Source: Psychrobacter urativorans
Lineage (GTDB): Bacteria > Pseudomonadota > Gammaproteobacteria > Pseudomonadales > Moraxellaceae
Assembly: GCF_904846695.1 (NCBI RefSeq)
Contig: NZ_CAJHBR010000013.1
Coordinates: 33,020 to 97,019, forward strand
Direction: 5' to 3'
Length of the DNA stretch: 64,000 bases
Below are positions 1-9,922 of this stretch, piece after piece. The notes beneath the pieces were generated by a model. It saw only the letters and a program-made list of their open reading frames with translations, was not told the DNA's origin and ran no database searches. Numbering within the stretch: the stretch's first letter is position 1; every line of letters starts with the position of its first letter. The translations under genes and the position numbers were made by a program.

Positions 1-545
1 AGCGCTGAGAAAGGAATTACCCAGTCTTTAAATATTGGTAATAATAAATCCTGCATCGCCATTGTAGTTGATACATCCGGCTGTAGAGTCGCAATATAAT
101 ACAAAGAGATGCCAACGAATAAGGCACCCATCGACAACCAAAAATATTTTTTGCGAGCGATTAAGCCTTTAGGATCTTTATACTTGATCTTTAACCAGTC
201 ATCCGTCCAACCGACGGCACCGAAGATAACCATCACCACTAGCAGTATCCACACATAAGGATTAGTCAACCGGGCCCACAGCAGAGTTGATATGCCGATA
301 GACGCTAAAATTAATATCCCGCCCATCGTTGGTGTACCAGTCTTAGCTAAGTGCGACTGCGGCCCATCATTACGAATAGCTTGACCATATCTAAGAGCAC
401 GCAAATGGCGGATAACCCGACCTCCTAAAGCCATGCTCAGGCCAAGCGCTGTCACCACAGCAAGCAGTGCTCGTAGGGTTAAAGAAGATACCGCAGAAAA
501 CGGTGAATAATACTGGCTAAGCCATTCAAACAACCAAACTAACAC
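1..545 (-). CDS. mraY: Phospho-N-acetylmuramoyl-pentapeptide-transferase, partial (3' end outside window)
   Basis: MraY moves phospho-MurNAc-pentapeptide from UDP onto undecaprenyl phosphate at the inner membrane, giving lipid I. About 181 codons are present, read leftward from a GTG at 543-545 that lies three bases after the murF stop. The translation begins [16 protein letters not shown] and contains the conserved family segments [18 protein letters not shown] and, further on, [17 protein letters not shown], whose paired Asp residues are catalytic in this family. Hydrophobic membrane segments alternate between them. It is the last dcw gene seen here and is probably translationally coupled to murF. 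The C-terminal half is cut off by the window edge. Confidence 0.95.
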   Translation of the reverse strand, partial: MLVWLFEWLSQYYSPFSAVSSLTLRALLAVVTALGLSMALGGRVIRHLRALRYGQAIRNDGPQSHLAKTGTPTMGGILILASIGISTLLWARLTNPYVWILLVVMVIFGAVGWTDDWLKIKYKDPKGLIARKKYFWLSMGALFVGISLYYIATLQPDVSTTMAMQDLLLPIFKDWVIPFSA

Positions 546-548
546 CGC

Positions 549-1991
549 CTACTCCTTTACTAGTGCGTCAATAAGTGTTTCCATTTCCATAAAGCGCGAG
601 CCCTTGAATAACACGGTACAAGGGTGCGCTTGTTGCACTTGTAAATATTGTTGTAAATACACCAGCAAGCTGTCTTTATCCGCAAATGCTAGTGCATTGG
701 CATCGTTAGCGCTGATCTCTTGCGCGCCCGCCACCGTATAGCTAGCGAACTCGCCTACACATAGCAGCACATCGATACCAATGGTGGCGATACTCCGACC
801 TAAGCTTTGGTGCTCGCTGACAGCCGCCTCACCCAATTCACCAATATCCCCCAGTACCAATATTTGCGTACCGGTTTGCGCCGCCAATACTTTGGCTGCT
901 GCACGTACAGAGTGCGGATTAGAGTTATAAGTATCATCAAGCAGTCGATGATTACCCAACAGCTGACTATTTAAGCGACCTTTAGCAGGACGCGAATTCT
1001 GTAAGCCAATAACGATGTCATCGATACTGACACCAAGCGCATGAGCGCAAGCCGCAGCAGCCAAAGCATTACTTACATTATGCTCACCGGCTAACGGTAG
1101 ACTGATAGCTTGTACTTGCGTACCAATATGGAGCTGAAACTCACTACGCTCAGGCTCGACATCGAGATGACTGGCACTAACATCAGTATTACCAAAGCCA
1201 ATTACGTGGCTTGTATGGGTCTCGGCAATCCGGCGCAGTTGGTTGGCAAAGTCATCATTATCAGGCACGATAGCGTACTGATCAGCATTCAAAGTGTGGT
1301 AGATTTCAGCCTTAGTTTGACAGATACCTTCACGACTACCGAACTCTCCTAGATGTGCAGTGCCAATATTGAGAATACAAGCAACATCAGGACGTACTAT
1401 CTCGGTCGTGTAGGCAATCTCGCCGATATGATTGGCTCCGAGCTCCATAATCGCATAACGATGATGATCAGATAACTCAAGCAACATCATCGGTACACCC
1501 AAATCATTATTGAGGTTACCGCGAGTGATTAGAGTTGGGGCCAGACGGCCAAAGATACTGCCTAGCATCTCTTTACAAGTGGTTTTGCCACTGGATCCTG
1601 TGATAGCGATAACCGTCAAATCTTTATGCTGCTGACGACGATGAGCGGCCATCTGACCAAAAGCCAAACGCGTATCGCTGACTACCAACTGTGGAATAGT
1701 AGTCGATATTGGTCGTGATACGATAGCGGCAACAGCGCCTTTAGAAGCGGCTAGATTAATATAGTCATGACCGTCAAAATTATCACCAGTCAAGGCTAAA
1801 AAAATATCGCCCTGATTAATAGTACGAGTATCAGTAGCGATACGGTTGCTAGTCACCTTATTCTCAGTAGAATTCTGGGTTCCAGGTAGCTGCCAATGAC
1901 TGTTGAGAGTGTTTGTTGCTGCCAGCAGATTGTCGGCTTGCCAGACATAAAGTCCCTGCGACTGTATAATATTATTGTTATCGGCTGTCAT
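549..1991 (-). CDS. murF: UDP-N-acetylmuramoyl-tripeptide--D-alanyl-D-alanine ligase
   Basis: MurF adds D-Ala-D-Ala to UDP-MurNAc-tripeptide in the cytoplasm using ATP, the last soluble step before MraY. The 480-residue length is slightly above the usual 450. The Mur ligase ATP loop TGSSGKTT is at residues 131-138, followed by the central-domain segments MELGANHIGEI and NIGTAHLGEFGS. The C-terminal domain carries DDTYNSNPHSVRAA, typical of MurF rather than MurE or MurC. The first 45 residues are less conserved. It follows murE after 123 bases and precedes mraY with three bases between, which fits one dcw operon. Confidence 0.97.
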   Translation of the reverse strand: MTADNNNIIQSQGLYVWQADNLLAATNTLNSHWQLPGTQNSTENKVTSNRIATDTRTINQGDIFLALTGDNFDGHDYINLAASKGAVAAIVSRPISTTIPQLVVSDTRLAFGQMAAHRRQQHKDLTVIAITGSSGKTTCKEMLGSIFGRLAPTLITRGNLNNDLGVPMMLLELSDHHRYAIMELGANHIGEIAYTTEIVRPDVACILNIGTAHLGEFGSREGICQTKAEIYHTLNADQYAIVPDNDDFANQLRRIAETHTSHVIGFGNTDVSASHLDVEPERSEFQLHIGTQVQAISLPLAGEHNVSNALAAAACAHALGVSIDDIVIGLQNSRPAKGRLNSQLLGNHRLLDDTYNSNPHSVRAAAKVLAAQTGTQILVLGDIGELGEAAVSEHQSLGRSIATIGIDVLLCVGEFASYTVAGAQEISANDANALAFADKDSLLVYLQQYLQVQQAHPCTVLFKGSRFMEMETLIDALVKE

Positions 1992-2114
1992 AGTAATTAC
2001 CTTTAGGTAGCGGCTTATCTTATATAGTGATGCGGTTGAAAAATTAGGGCCTATTTATCACAAAAATACGGCTGTGCATAAGAGCAGTATTTATAGCCCC
2101 GTTTAAGGTGCGGC

Positions 2115-3791
2115 TTATAGTCTTGCTGCTGTCGGTAATGACAGTCGTCCAGCTCGTTGCAAAGCTTCTGCTAAAACCACAGTGTCATCGAAATCATGGC
2201 GCACACCTTGAATCTCTTGATAGGTTTCGTGACCTTTGCCAGCAATCACCACGATATCATCAACGCTAGCATGACTGACCGCATACTCAATCGCTTGTTT
2301 ACGCGCCGCCTCAATATGAGTGCGCTGATATTGTTCAGTACTCATGCCCGCTTGCATATCTTGCAATATCTGCTGAGGATCTTCAGTACGTGGATTATCA
2401 GCTGTCAATATCACTCTATCAGCACCAGCTAAACCAGCTTGCGCCATTAGCGGTCGCTTGCCAGTATCGCGATCACCACCACAGCCAAACACTGCCCACA
2501 GCTCACCAGTACAATGAGTTCTAAGACTATCAAGGACTTGGGTCAACGCATCTGGGGTATGAGCATAATCAACGATAAAACAGCCATCATTTGATGCGAT
2601 ACGCTGCATACGCCCAACAGCACCTTGTAACTGCGCTACTAATGAGGCTAGCTGTTCAATATCTACACCAAGCGCCACTACCGCCGCGATAGCAGCCAAT
2701 AGATTAGCGACATTAAAGCGGCCTAATAGTGGACTGACGATACTGATATTGCCAAACTCACTGACTAAATCAATCTCAACGCCTTGCAAACTGGGCTTAA
2801 TGCTAGCGGCAACAAAGGTAGCTGAGGCTGAAGCCTGCAAGCTATAAGTCCAAACTATTAATTGGCTAGCATGCGCGGTATCAAGCATCACTTGCGCATG
2901 CTCATCATCACTATTGATAATAGCGTGCGTTAAGCTCGGAAAATAAGTTTTATTGAATAGCTTAGCTTTTGCAGCGACGTACTCTTCCATATTCGCATGA
3001 TAATCTAGATGATCACGACTAAGATTAGTATAAATAGCGACCGTAACTGGCACACCTTGCAAGCGCTGCTGATCTAGTCCATGCGAGCTGGCTTCTAGTG
3101 CTAGTAGCTCGACACCCTCACTACCCATTTGATGTAGGAACTGCTGTACCGCTAAAGCATCGCCCGTAGTATGGCTAGCTTGTACTAGGGCGCCAAGTCT
3201 ACCATTTCCTGCCGTACCCATGACCGCACTACTCATCGTAGCAAGTTGACCTAATTGCGCCACTAATTGACTGATAGTAGTCTTGCCATTAGTGCCAGTA
3301 ACAGCCACCACAGTAGGCAACTTGACTGGCTGCGAGTGTTGTAGCAGGGCTTGGGCAAAGTCACCTAGCAGCTCACGAATATTAGGCACATAGATAACGG
3401 GACAACCCAGTTCAGCCAATTGCTGTTGAGCTGTGAGTTGATGATTGTCAACTTGCGAGCTGCTAGCTTGATCAGCAGTCGCTGTCACCAAGCTGCTAGT
3501 GTTAAGTAAAGTGCTGGGCTCAATTTCAGATAAGATAAAAGCTGCCGATTTAGCGGCCTGCTGCAGATAGCGGCAACTGGCTTCATAGGACTGAGTTTGG
3601 CTAGCTAATAATACGAATACGTCGTCAGCAGTGACTTGGCGGCTGTCCAGACGTAGCTGAACAAAAGGGATATCAGTGATTGAATTTGCATAGTCATTCA
3701 GCTGACTTAAGGCTATTAGCTGCTGCTTGCTAGTCTGGTTATTATCGATAAGCTGCTGCAAAGTCACAGCGTTATGAGCGTAATCAGTCAT
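2115..3791 (-). CDS. murE: UDP-N-acetylmuramoyl-L-alanyl-D-glutamate--2,6-diaminopimelate ligase
   Basis: MurE adds the third stem-peptide residue to UDP-MurNAc-dipeptide in the cytoplasm. The ATP loop TGTNGKTT is at residues 165-172. The C-terminal DNPRTEDP motif, around residue 468, is the signature of enzymes that choose meso-diaminopimelate over lysine, as expected for a Gram-negative wall. At 558 residues it is longer than the usual 490-500, mainly because of a Ser/Thr/Gln-rich stretch at about residues 95-127 between the N-terminal and ATP domains. It lies in the dcw operon between ftsI and murF. Confidence 0.97.
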   Translation of the reverse strand: MTDYAHNAVTLQQLIDNNQTSKQQLIALSQLNDYANSITDIPFVQLRLDSRQVTADDVFVLLASQTQSYEASCRYLQQAAKSAAFILSEIEPSTLLNTSSLVTATADQASSSQVDNHQLTAQQQLAELGCPVIYVPNIRELLGDFAQALLQHSQPVKLPTVVAVTGTNGKTTISQLVAQLGQLATMSSAVMGTAGNGRLGALVQASHTTGDALAVQQFLHQMGSEGVELLALEASSHGLDQQRLQGVPVTVAIYTNLSRDHLDYHANMEEYVAAKAKLFNKTYFPSLTHAIINSDDEHAQVMLDTAHASQLIVWTYSLQASASATFVAASIKPSLQGVEIDLVSEFGNISIVSPLLGRFNVANLLAAIAAVVALGVDIEQLASLVAQLQGAVGRMQRIASNDGCFIVDYAHTPDALTQVLDSLRTHCTGELWAVFGCGGDRDTGKRPLMAQAGLAGADRVILTADNPRTEDPQQILQDMQAGMSTEQYQRTHIEAARKQAIEYAVSHASVDDIVVIAGKGHETYQEIQGVRHDFDDTVVLAEALQRAGRLSLPTAARL

Positions 3792-3913
3792 GAGCAGATC
3801 CTAAACAAGTGAGAAAATAGACGTTAACAGCGTCTGTTAAAAAGACACCATAGAAAATTAAGCAAAAAATAAGTTAAAAAAACAATATACAAAAATAACA
3901 GCAATAGCAAATT

Positions 3914-3941
3914 CTGGGTTTAATGTTTAAACAAAACCCAG
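3914..3941. other. Inverted repeat in the ftsI-murE gap
   Basis: In the 204-base gap between ftsI and murE there is a hairpin with arms CTGGGTTT (3914-3921) and AAACCCAG (3934-3941) around a 12-base loop. No long T-run follows on the minus strand, so it is not a clear terminator. It could moderate read-through or protect an mRNA end; no function can be assigned from sequence alone. Confidence 0.3.
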
Positions 3942-3995
3942 CAACCTAATATAAGGCTATATTTGCTTTAACCTGCTGTTAGCGAAGCCAGTTAG

Positions 3996-6107
3996 TTAGT
4001 TACTGACTTCCTTAGTCTCCAAAGGTTTATCTAGAGGTACATTGTACAGACGCAGCGCCTCTTTCATTACATTGTGAAATACTGGTGCTGCGGTTAAACC
4101 GGCATAAATCTGACCGCGTGGATCTTCGATTAAGATTACCCCTACTAGCTTCGGATTAGAAGCTGGAGCCATACCAGCAAAGACGTTACGGTACTGATCC
4201 GTATAATAACCACCGTCAGGATTGATACGTCGTGAAGTACCTGTTTTACCCGCTACTCGATAACCATCAATAGCCGCCGCTTTTGCTGTACCACCTATTT
4301 CAGTGACCGCCTCTAGCATTTTTACGATGTCCATCGCTTGTTCACGTTCCATAATACGTTTACTAGGCAATGGGGTAGTATTTTTGCTCAAGGTTAGCGG
4401 ATGCATTATGCCACCTGAAGCCAAAGCAGCATAGGCTTGGGCTACTTGTGCCAAAGTTACTTGCAGGCCATAACCATAACTGACAGTAGCACGGCGAGCG
4501 ATTTCGTTTTCTTTTGGCGTAGTTACTGAACCAGCGCCTTCCCCTGGAAACTGTAGGGGGGTCTTTGCGCCAAAGCCAAACTGATGCTGCATATTAGTTA
4601 TGGCATCTGCAGGTAAAGATAGAGCTATTTTAGTAGAGGCCACGTTACTTGATTTTTGCAATAAGGTAGCCATGTTTATGGTACCCAAATTGTTATGATC
4701 GCGGATCGTGTAGCCTGGGACTCGGATGGAGCCAGGGTTAGTATCAATAAGAGAGCTGGCCGTATATTTGCCTGAATCTAAAGCGGCAGCAACGGTAAAG
4801 GGCTTCATTACTGAACCGGGTTCAAAGACATCGAGTAACGCTCGGTTACGCTGATTCTCGCCAGTCATCTCGTTAAGGTTGTTAGAGTTAAACGACGGCC
4901 ATGTCGATAAAGCCAATACCTCGCCAGTCTGCACATCCACTATCATACCGGTCGACCACCGAGCTTGTTGCAAGCGTCCAGCTTTTTCTAGCTCTTTGTA
5001 AAGCAAATACTGTAAACGCGAATCGATAGTCAAAGCTACATCTTGTCCCGGTACTTCAGGCTCAATTTGCTTAAGCTCTCTTAAACTGTTTTGTTTGGCA
5101 TCTTTTAGGATCAGCACCTTGCCATCCTTGCCCGCTAGCATGCTGTCGTATTGACGCTCAATACCTGCTCTACCCTCATAACCGCCTTCAGGGTCATCGA
5201 CATTTTGCCCCATAAAGCCTAACAGCTGCGAATTGGGTTGCGGCTGTGGGTAATAACGCTGGAAGAAGTTCTTCTCGTATACTCCAGGGAAGTCGAGGCT
5301 AGTAACGCTCTGCGCAATTTCAGGAGTGACTTTATTGAGTAGCGGTAAATAATGCGAACCGGCCCCTGAAGGTAAAGCTGCCTTTACCGCCGCAGCGTCG
5401 GTCGCATCAACGCTAGGATCAATAGCAGCCGACTTTTTCAGCTGTTCTAATGGAATATTAGCAGCGACCGCTAGCGGTGTTAAATCCATATTGTCTAGAC
5501 GCTTTTGCATGCGAGCTTGCATCTGTGGATGATCGTTATTTTCAATGATAATGCGTTTTAGCTCATAGTACTCTTGTGCATAATCATGCGGGCTAAAAGA
5601 GACCGTAGCTAAAGGAGCGCTAACCGCCAGTGGCAAATTATTACGATCAGTAATCATGCCACGGTAAGACTTTTGCGTACGCACACTAGTGATCAGCTCA
5701 TTACCTTTATCTTGATAAAACTGAGCGTTAGCGACTTGCAAATAATAGGCACGGCCTACTAGCGCAACTAAGACGAATAGCGCAATGCCCCAGATAGTGC
5801 GAAAACGGTTTTTATCACTCTCAAAACCACCACGTGACGAGGCACCAGAGGCTTTATTAAAAGCAATTTTTTTACGGTTCTTAACACTAGTATAAGCGCC
5901 CGCTGTACTATCGTTTTTTAGACGGCTGTTTAGTTTAGCAGAGCGATTTTTTAAGTTAGTTTTAGCCGTGCTTTTGGAGGCCGAGGCTTTATTTCCAGTG
6001 CTATTATCAGCTTTAGCACTACTAGCGCGGCGCAAAGGTTTGATGACTTTGCCAGCGGTAGCTTTGCTGCTAGATGCTTTGCCAGTTTTGGTTGTTTTAT
6101 CACTCAT
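3996..6107 (-). CDS. ftsI: Peptidoglycan D,D-transpeptidase FtsI (PBP3)
   Basis: FtsI crosslinks septal peptidoglycan in the divisome and acts in the periplasm from an inner-membrane anchor. The three penicillin-binding motifs are visible: SVMK within EPGSVMKPF (active serine), SSN, and KTGTS within VAGKTGTSRR. One membrane segment (IWGIALFVLVALVGRAYYL) sits at about residues 108-126. Ahead of it is a cytoplasmic tail of roughly 105 residues very rich in Ser, Lys and Ala, far longer than the short tail of E. coli FtsI (588 residues in total versus 703 here). The start overlaps the ftsL stop by four bases, so translation is probably coupled. Confidence 0.97.
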   Translation of the reverse strand: MSDKTTKTGKASSSKATAGKVIKPLRRASSAKADNSTGNKASASKSTAKTNLKNRSAKLNSRLKNDSTAGAYTSVKNRKKIAFNKASGASSRGGFESDKNRFRTIWGIALFVLVALVGRAYYLQVANAQFYQDKGNELITSVRTQKSYRGMITDRNNLPLAVSAPLATVSFSPHDYAQEYYELKRIIIENNDHPQMQARMQKRLDNMDLTPLAVAANIPLEQLKKSAAIDPSVDATDAAAVKAALPSGAGSHYLPLLNKVTPEIAQSVTSLDFPGVYEKNFFQRYYPQPQPNSQLLGFMGQNVDDPEGGYEGRAGIERQYDSMLAGKDGKVLILKDAKQNSLRELKQIEPEVPGQDVALTIDSRLQYLLYKELEKAGRLQQARWSTGMIVDVQTGEVLALSTWPSFNSNNLNEMTGENQRNRALLDVFEPGSVMKPFTVAAALDSGKYTASSLIDTNPGSIRVPGYTIRDHNNLGTINMATLLQKSSNVASTKIALSLPADAITNMQHQFGFGAKTPLQFPGEGAGSVTTPKENEIARRATVSYGYGLQVTLAQVAQAYAALASGGIMHPLTLSKNTTPLPSKRIMEREQAMDIVKMLEAVTEIGGTAKAAAIDGYRVAGKTGTSRRINPDGGYYTDQYRNVFAGMAPASNPKLVGVILIEDPRGQIYAGLTAAPVFHNVMKEALRLYNVPLDKPLETKEVSN

Positions 6108-6568
6108 TGAGCGACCTCCGCTACTGCAGCATCATCAGTAGTACTAGCTTTTGTGCTTGTATCTACAGGGGCACTGGCTTTAGGTTCGGCCGTTGCTACT
6201 GGAGCACCTAACTGGATAATGAGCTTGTCTTTAAGGGTTGGGGTGTACATATTAAGTTCGGAAACCGCACGACTAGCAATCTGCGGCGTCGCACTAAAGG
6301 TTTGCTGTTCAATGAGCAAGCGCTGATGCTCAACTTGTAGTTTGCGTTGTTGCTTTTTCATATCTTGCAAGGTTTTGTAATCCTGATGATATTGTTGAAT
6401 CCCCTCGGCAGTTTTTATACCGCTCCAGACGATGCTCGTTGCCAATAATAGCAGCAACACCACATAAATACTGACCACGTTAAAGCGCTGCGCGAATATT
6501 TCGCCGACATCAGTCGTTGCCGCTGCAGCGGCCTTGTGTTGGTTGCTAGGTTTACCCGATAGTGCCAT
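6104..6568 (-). CDS. ftsL: Cell division protein FtsL
   Basis: FtsL is a small bitopic divisome protein that pairs with FtsB and FtsQ and helps activate FtsWI. The 154-residue product has a short cytoplasmic tail, one membrane segment (about residues 31-50) and a Gln/Lys-rich heptad-like periplasmic coil (about 57-100) with the conserved late block AVSELNMYTP. The last 30 residues are low-complexity Ala/Thr/Ser and unlikely to be conserved. Its identity rests on topology and on its position directly upstream of ftsI, with a four-base overlap, since FtsL sequences diverge strongly. Confidence 0.9.
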   Translation of the reverse strand: MALSGKPSNQHKAAAAATTDVGEIFAQRFNVVSIYVVLLLLLATSIVWSGIKTAEGIQQYHQDYKTLQDMKKQQRKLQVEHQRLLIEQQTFSATPQIASRAVSELNMYTPTLKDKLIIQLGAPVATAEPKASAPVDTSTKASTTDDAAVAEVAQ

Positions 6569-6877
6569 GACGATCTCAAAAAAGTGAACTTAAATATAAA
6601 AGATTATTGCGACTGTCTATAACAATCATTGTTATAGACAGTCGCAATAATAAAAATGTCAGTCATCACACCGATGATAAAGAGTATTTATATCTATACA
6701 ATTTACCTTCGTTGTTAATAACAATTTCATAACCATTACTGAGTAAAACCTAAAACCAACCCGCTCAAAGCCTAGCAGCCAATATTTACAGCTTTTTAAC
6801 AGTAGCGTAGTCATTCAGAATCAATCACTGCCTAATTGCTAATCACTAGCTAACTATTACTCACTACCCTTTGCTAG
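6569..6877. other. Long intra-operon gap, rsmH-ftsL
   Basis: This 309-base gap splits rsmH from ftsL, which are usually nearly contiguous in dcw clusters. It is AT-rich, has no credible open frame, and holds a 49-base perfect palindrome near ftsL (listed separately). Confidence 0.6.
6603..6651. repeat. 49-base perfect palindrome inside the dcw operon
   Basis: Two 24-base arms (6603-6626 and 6628-6651) are exact reverse complements around a single C at 6627. The arm begins ATTATTGCGACTGTC. In RNA this would be a very stable hairpin with almost no loop. On the minus strand it lies 34 bases before the ftsL start and is followed by CTTTTATATTTAAG, a weak T-rich tract rather than a clean terminator tail. 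It could be an attenuator, an RNA-processing site, a protein-binding site or a palindromic mobile repeat. Confidence 0.85.
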
Positions 6878-7999
6878 TTACTGCTTATCTTCTGTAGGAT
6901 TGACGACGGTATCAGTACGAGTAGCGGCACGTAACCAAGCACTGCGCGAACGCGGATTAGCAGCCACTTCAGCTTTACTGGGGCCAACACGTCTTGGCTT
7001 ACTAAAATAACGGGGGCGATCAGGCCTTATGGGTAATTGCTCATCCTCGGGATACTGACCTTTACTATGACGCTGCAAAAACTGCTTGATACGGCGATCT
7101 TCAAGCGAGTGAAAACTAATCACTGCCAGCTGTCCACCCGCTTTGACCACTGCAATACTTTGTTGCAAAAAGCTATCAACATCACCAAGCTCGTTGTTAA
7201 TGAATATCCGCATCGCCTGAAAGCTTTGAGTCGCTGGGTGCTTGCCACGTTGCCAGTTAGGATGCGCCACTTTTATGGTCTCAGCCAGCGCCAAGGTAGA
7301 AGTATAACTGTCCATCTCCTTGATCGCACGCGCAATACGGCGACTGTGACGCTCTTCACCGAACTCAAAAAGCACATTGGCTAAAGTCTCATCATCGACA
7401 TCTGCCAGCCATGCTGAAACTGGCTGACCACGGCTCGTGTCCATGCGCATGTCGACTGCGCCATCACGCATAAAGCTAAAGCCACGACTACCATCATCAA
7501 TTTGTGGTGAGGATACGCCTAAATCGGCCATCAGCCCATCCACTTGGCTGATACCCAGAGCGGCTAAGCTGGTGGTTAAGCTGGCAAAGCTGTCGTGAAT
7601 AACCGTTACTCGGCTATCCTCACTCGCCAACGCTTGCGCCACGCTAATAGCGGTCGGGTCTTTGTCAAAGACAATCAGCCGCGCATCATCTGCCAGTTGG
7701 CTCAATAACAATCGACTATGACCACCACGGCCAAAAGTCGCATCGACATAGATACCAGTAGCTTGCAGGCTGTCTTCGGGTAAAGACTTGACCCCTAATA
7801 CTGCCGCTACAGCTTCTGATAATAATACCGCATCATGATTAAAGCTTAATTCATCGGGCGTTACTGTATTAGCCGACGACAAATTATCCAGCGCAGCCAT
7901 ATCAGCTGTCGGTGCAGTAGTCGTGGTCGACGAATCCAAGACATCAGTGGCTGATGAAGGAGGTAACTTAGGGTCTAGCTGAGACTTAGATAATGACAC
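6878..7999 (-). CDS. rsmH: 16S rRNA (cytosine(1402)-N(4))-methyltransferase
   Basis: RsmH (MraW) methylates N4 of C1402 in 16S rRNA with S-adenosylmethionine. The family core starts at FNHDAVLLSEAV (about residue 53); the SAM loop is DATFGRGGHSR, followed by GLMADLGVSSPQIDD, FSFMRDGAVDMRMD and VISFHSLEDRRIKQF. At 373 residues it carries about 50 extra N-terminal residues rich in Ser/Thr. A later in-frame ATG (residue 34) could be the real start, but the first one is kept because the frame is open and a promoter lies about 80 bases upstream. It is the first gene of the dcw operon; no mraZ precedes it. Confidence 0.95.
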   Translation of the reverse strand: MSLSKSQLDPKLPPSSATDVLDSSTTTTAPTADMAALDNLSSANTVTPDELSFNHDAVLLSEAVAAVLGVKSLPEDSLQATGIYVDATFGRGGHSRLLLSQLADDARLIVFDKDPTAISVAQALASEDSRVTVIHDSFASLTTSLAALGISQVDGLMADLGVSSPQIDDGSRGFSFMRDGAVDMRMDTSRGQPVSAWLADVDDETLANVLFEFGEERHSRRIARAIKEMDSYTSTLALAETIKVAHPNWQRGKHPATQSFQAMRIFINNELGDVDSFLQQSIAVVKAGGQLAVISFHSLEDRRIKQFLQRHSKGQYPEDEQLPIRPDRPRYFSKPRRVGPSKAEVAANPRSRSAWLRAATRTDTVVNPTEDKQ

Positions 8000-8083
8000 A
8001 AATAACTCAATAAATGACGACCAATGAGGCCATTAATAGTAAAAATTAGATAGAAATAAATGGCTTAAGAATTGCCTAGTGTT

Positions 8084-8111
8084 ATTATCGCAAGGATACA
8101 CTGGTAGTCAA
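8084..8111 (-). promoter_or_regulatory. Sigma-70-type promoter for the rsmH/dcw operon
   Basis: On the minus strand a TTGACT -35 box (8106-8111) and a GATAAT -10 box (8084-8089) are 16 bases apart. Transcription would begin near 8077 and leave a leader of about 77 bases before the rsmH ATG. This is the best promoter match in the rsmH-gltX divergent gap. Confidence 0.65.
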
Positions 8112-8150
8112 GCGCCATCTATTGTTTTCGAAAAAAATATTATATCTGTC

Positions 8151-8159
8151 TGTTATACT
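8151..8159 (+). promoter_or_regulatory. Extended -10 promoter for gltX
   Basis: TG at 8151-8152, one base, then TATACT at 8154-8159 forms an extended -10 element. The -35 region is only an A-run. The leader to the gltX ATG would be about 80 bases, with GAGG just before the start. Confidence 0.5.
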
Positions 8160-8245
8160 AGAGCGATATTTTACGCTATTCGCTTGCTGCAATAAAATTC
8201 TTTCAGCGATATTCTTTTATTTATAATAATACATCTGAGGCCATC

Positions 8246-9775
8246 ATGACCCAAGCTAATCCTACTGCCACCTCCAACCGCCCTGTACGTACCCGAATTG
8301 CTCCTTCTCCTACTGGCTTTCCGCATGTCGGCACCGCTTATATTGCGCTATTTAACTTAGCCTTTGCTAAAGCTCATGGCGGCGAGTTTATTCTACGTAT
8401 TGAAGATACTGACCAAGTTCGCTCTACTGAGCAGTCTGAACAAATGATTTTGGACGCCCTGCGTTGGGTAGGTCTTGATTGGGCGGAAGGCCCTGATGTT
8501 GGTGGGCCACATGCCCCATATCGTCAGAGCGAGCGTGCCGATATCTATAAACAACATGCCCAGCAGCTGCTTGATAACGATCATGCTTTCCGTTGTTTTT
8601 GTACTAGTGAAGAGCTTGATGTGATGCGTAGCGAGCAAATGGCTAGAGGTGAGTCGCCCCGCTATGACGGTCGTTATGCTGATTTGTCACGTGCAGAATC
8701 TGATCAGATGGTAAGCGATGGCAAGCCGTTTGTAATCCGTATGCGGGTTCCAAGCGAAGGGGTTTGTAAAGTTGACGATATGCTACGGGGTACTGTTGAA
8801 ATCCCTTGGGCACAAGTCGATATGCAAGTGCTACTAAAGACTGATGGCTTACCTACTTACCATTTAGCTAACGTCGTCGATGACCATTTAATGGAAATCA
8901 GCCATGTCATGCGTGGTGAAGAGTGGCTAAACTCTGCGCCAAAGCATCAGCTGCTGTATGAATACTTTGGGTGGGAGATGCCGGTACTCTGTCATATGCC
9001 GTTGTTACGTAACCCTGATAAGTCAAAATTGTCAAAGCGTAAAAACCCAACCTCTATCACTTACTATCGTGATGCTGGGGTATTACCTGAAGCTTTGCTA
9101 AACTACCTCGGCCGTATGGGTTACTCAATGCCGAATGAAGCTGAGAAATTTAGTTTAGAAGAAATGATAGCCAGCTTCGATATTCAACGTGTCTCGCTTG
9201 GCGGCCCTATCTTCGATACCGAAAAACTTAATTGGCTCAATGCTGAGTGGCTACGGGCGCTAACGCCAGAGGAGCTGAAGAACAGAATCCTTGATTGGGC
9301 TAATAATAGCGACAAACTTACTGCTATGGCAGCTGCCATTCAACCTCGTATTGAGCTGCTTTCTGATGCTGTCAATTGGGGTGGCTTCTACTTCCAAAAC
9401 TTACCGGCGATCAAAGCCGAAGACTTCAGCCATAAGACGCTCTCCGATGAGCAAGTTATAGAATTGCTACAGCTAGCAATATGGCAGCTTGAAGCCTTGC
9501 CTACTTGGTCTGAAGACAATATCTACGCTACTATCAAAGGCCTCTCGGCAGCGCTAGATATCAAAATGCGCGACTTTATCGCTCCGTTCTTTATCGCTAT
9601 TGCTGGTAGCACCTCATCGACTCCAGTGATGAACTCTATGTGGATCATTGGTGCTGATATGACGTTAATACGTCTGCGTCATGCGGTAGATACCCTTGGC
9701 GGTCTAGGTAAGAAAAAATTGAAAAAGCTTGAGAAAACGGCTGCGGACTTACCTGATTTTTTGGCAGCAGAATAG
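8246..9775 (+). CDS. gltX: Glutamate--tRNA ligase
   Basis: This class I aminoacyl-tRNA synthetase charges tRNA-Glu with glutamate in the cytoplasm. The HIGH-equivalent signature is [19 protein letters not shown] near residue 20, and the KMSKS-equivalent is KLSKRKNP near residue 255. The 509-residue length is normal for full-length GltX rather than the short GluQ-RS form. A GAGG Shine-Dalgarno precedes the ATG. It diverges from the dcw operon and is followed by a hairpin terminator at 9823-9857. A tRNA-Glu(TTC) gene lies 1.7 kb downstream. Confidence 0.98.
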   Translation: MTQANPTATSNRPVRTRIAPSPTGFPHVGTAYIALFNLAFAKAHGGEFILRIEDTDQVRSTEQSEQMILDALRWVGLDWAEGPDVGGPHAPYRQSERADIYKQHAQQLLDNDHAFRCFCTSEELDVMRSEQMARGESPRYDGRYADLSRAESDQMVSDGKPFVIRMRVPSEGVCKVDDMLRGTVEIPWAQVDMQVLLKTDGLPTYHLANVVDDHLMEISHVMRGEEWLNSAPKHQLLYEYFGWEMPVLCHMPLLRNPDKSKLSKRKNPTSITYYRDAGVLPEALLNYLGRMGYSMPNEAEKFSLEEMIASFDIQRVSLGGPIFDTEKLNWLNAEWLRALTPEELKNRILDWANNSDKLTAMAAAIQPRIELLSDAVNWGGFYFQNLPAIKAEDFSHKTLSDEQVIELLQLAIWQLEALPTWSEDNIYATIKGLSAALDIKMRDFIAPFFIAIAGSTSSTPVMNSMWIIGADMTLIRLRHAVDTLGGLGKKKLKKLEKTAADLPDFLAAE

Positions 9776-9822
9776 CTTTAACTATCAGTTAACGGCCTAG
9801 TTAATTGAAGACATAGTTAGTT

Positions 9823-9857
9823 AAAAAGAGGGGTCATGTTAATACTGGCCCCTTTTT
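9823..9857 (+). terminator. Rho-independent terminator after gltX
   Basis: An A-rich arm ending in GGGG (9830-9833) pairs with CCCC (9849-9852), which runs straight into TTTTT (9853-9857). It lies 48 bases past the gltX stop. Confidence 0.7.
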
Positions 9858-9922
9858 ACGTTAATCCCAGCATTTGAATGCTCATACCGATTCTTTATTT
9901 AACATCTCAATTGGAAATAAAT

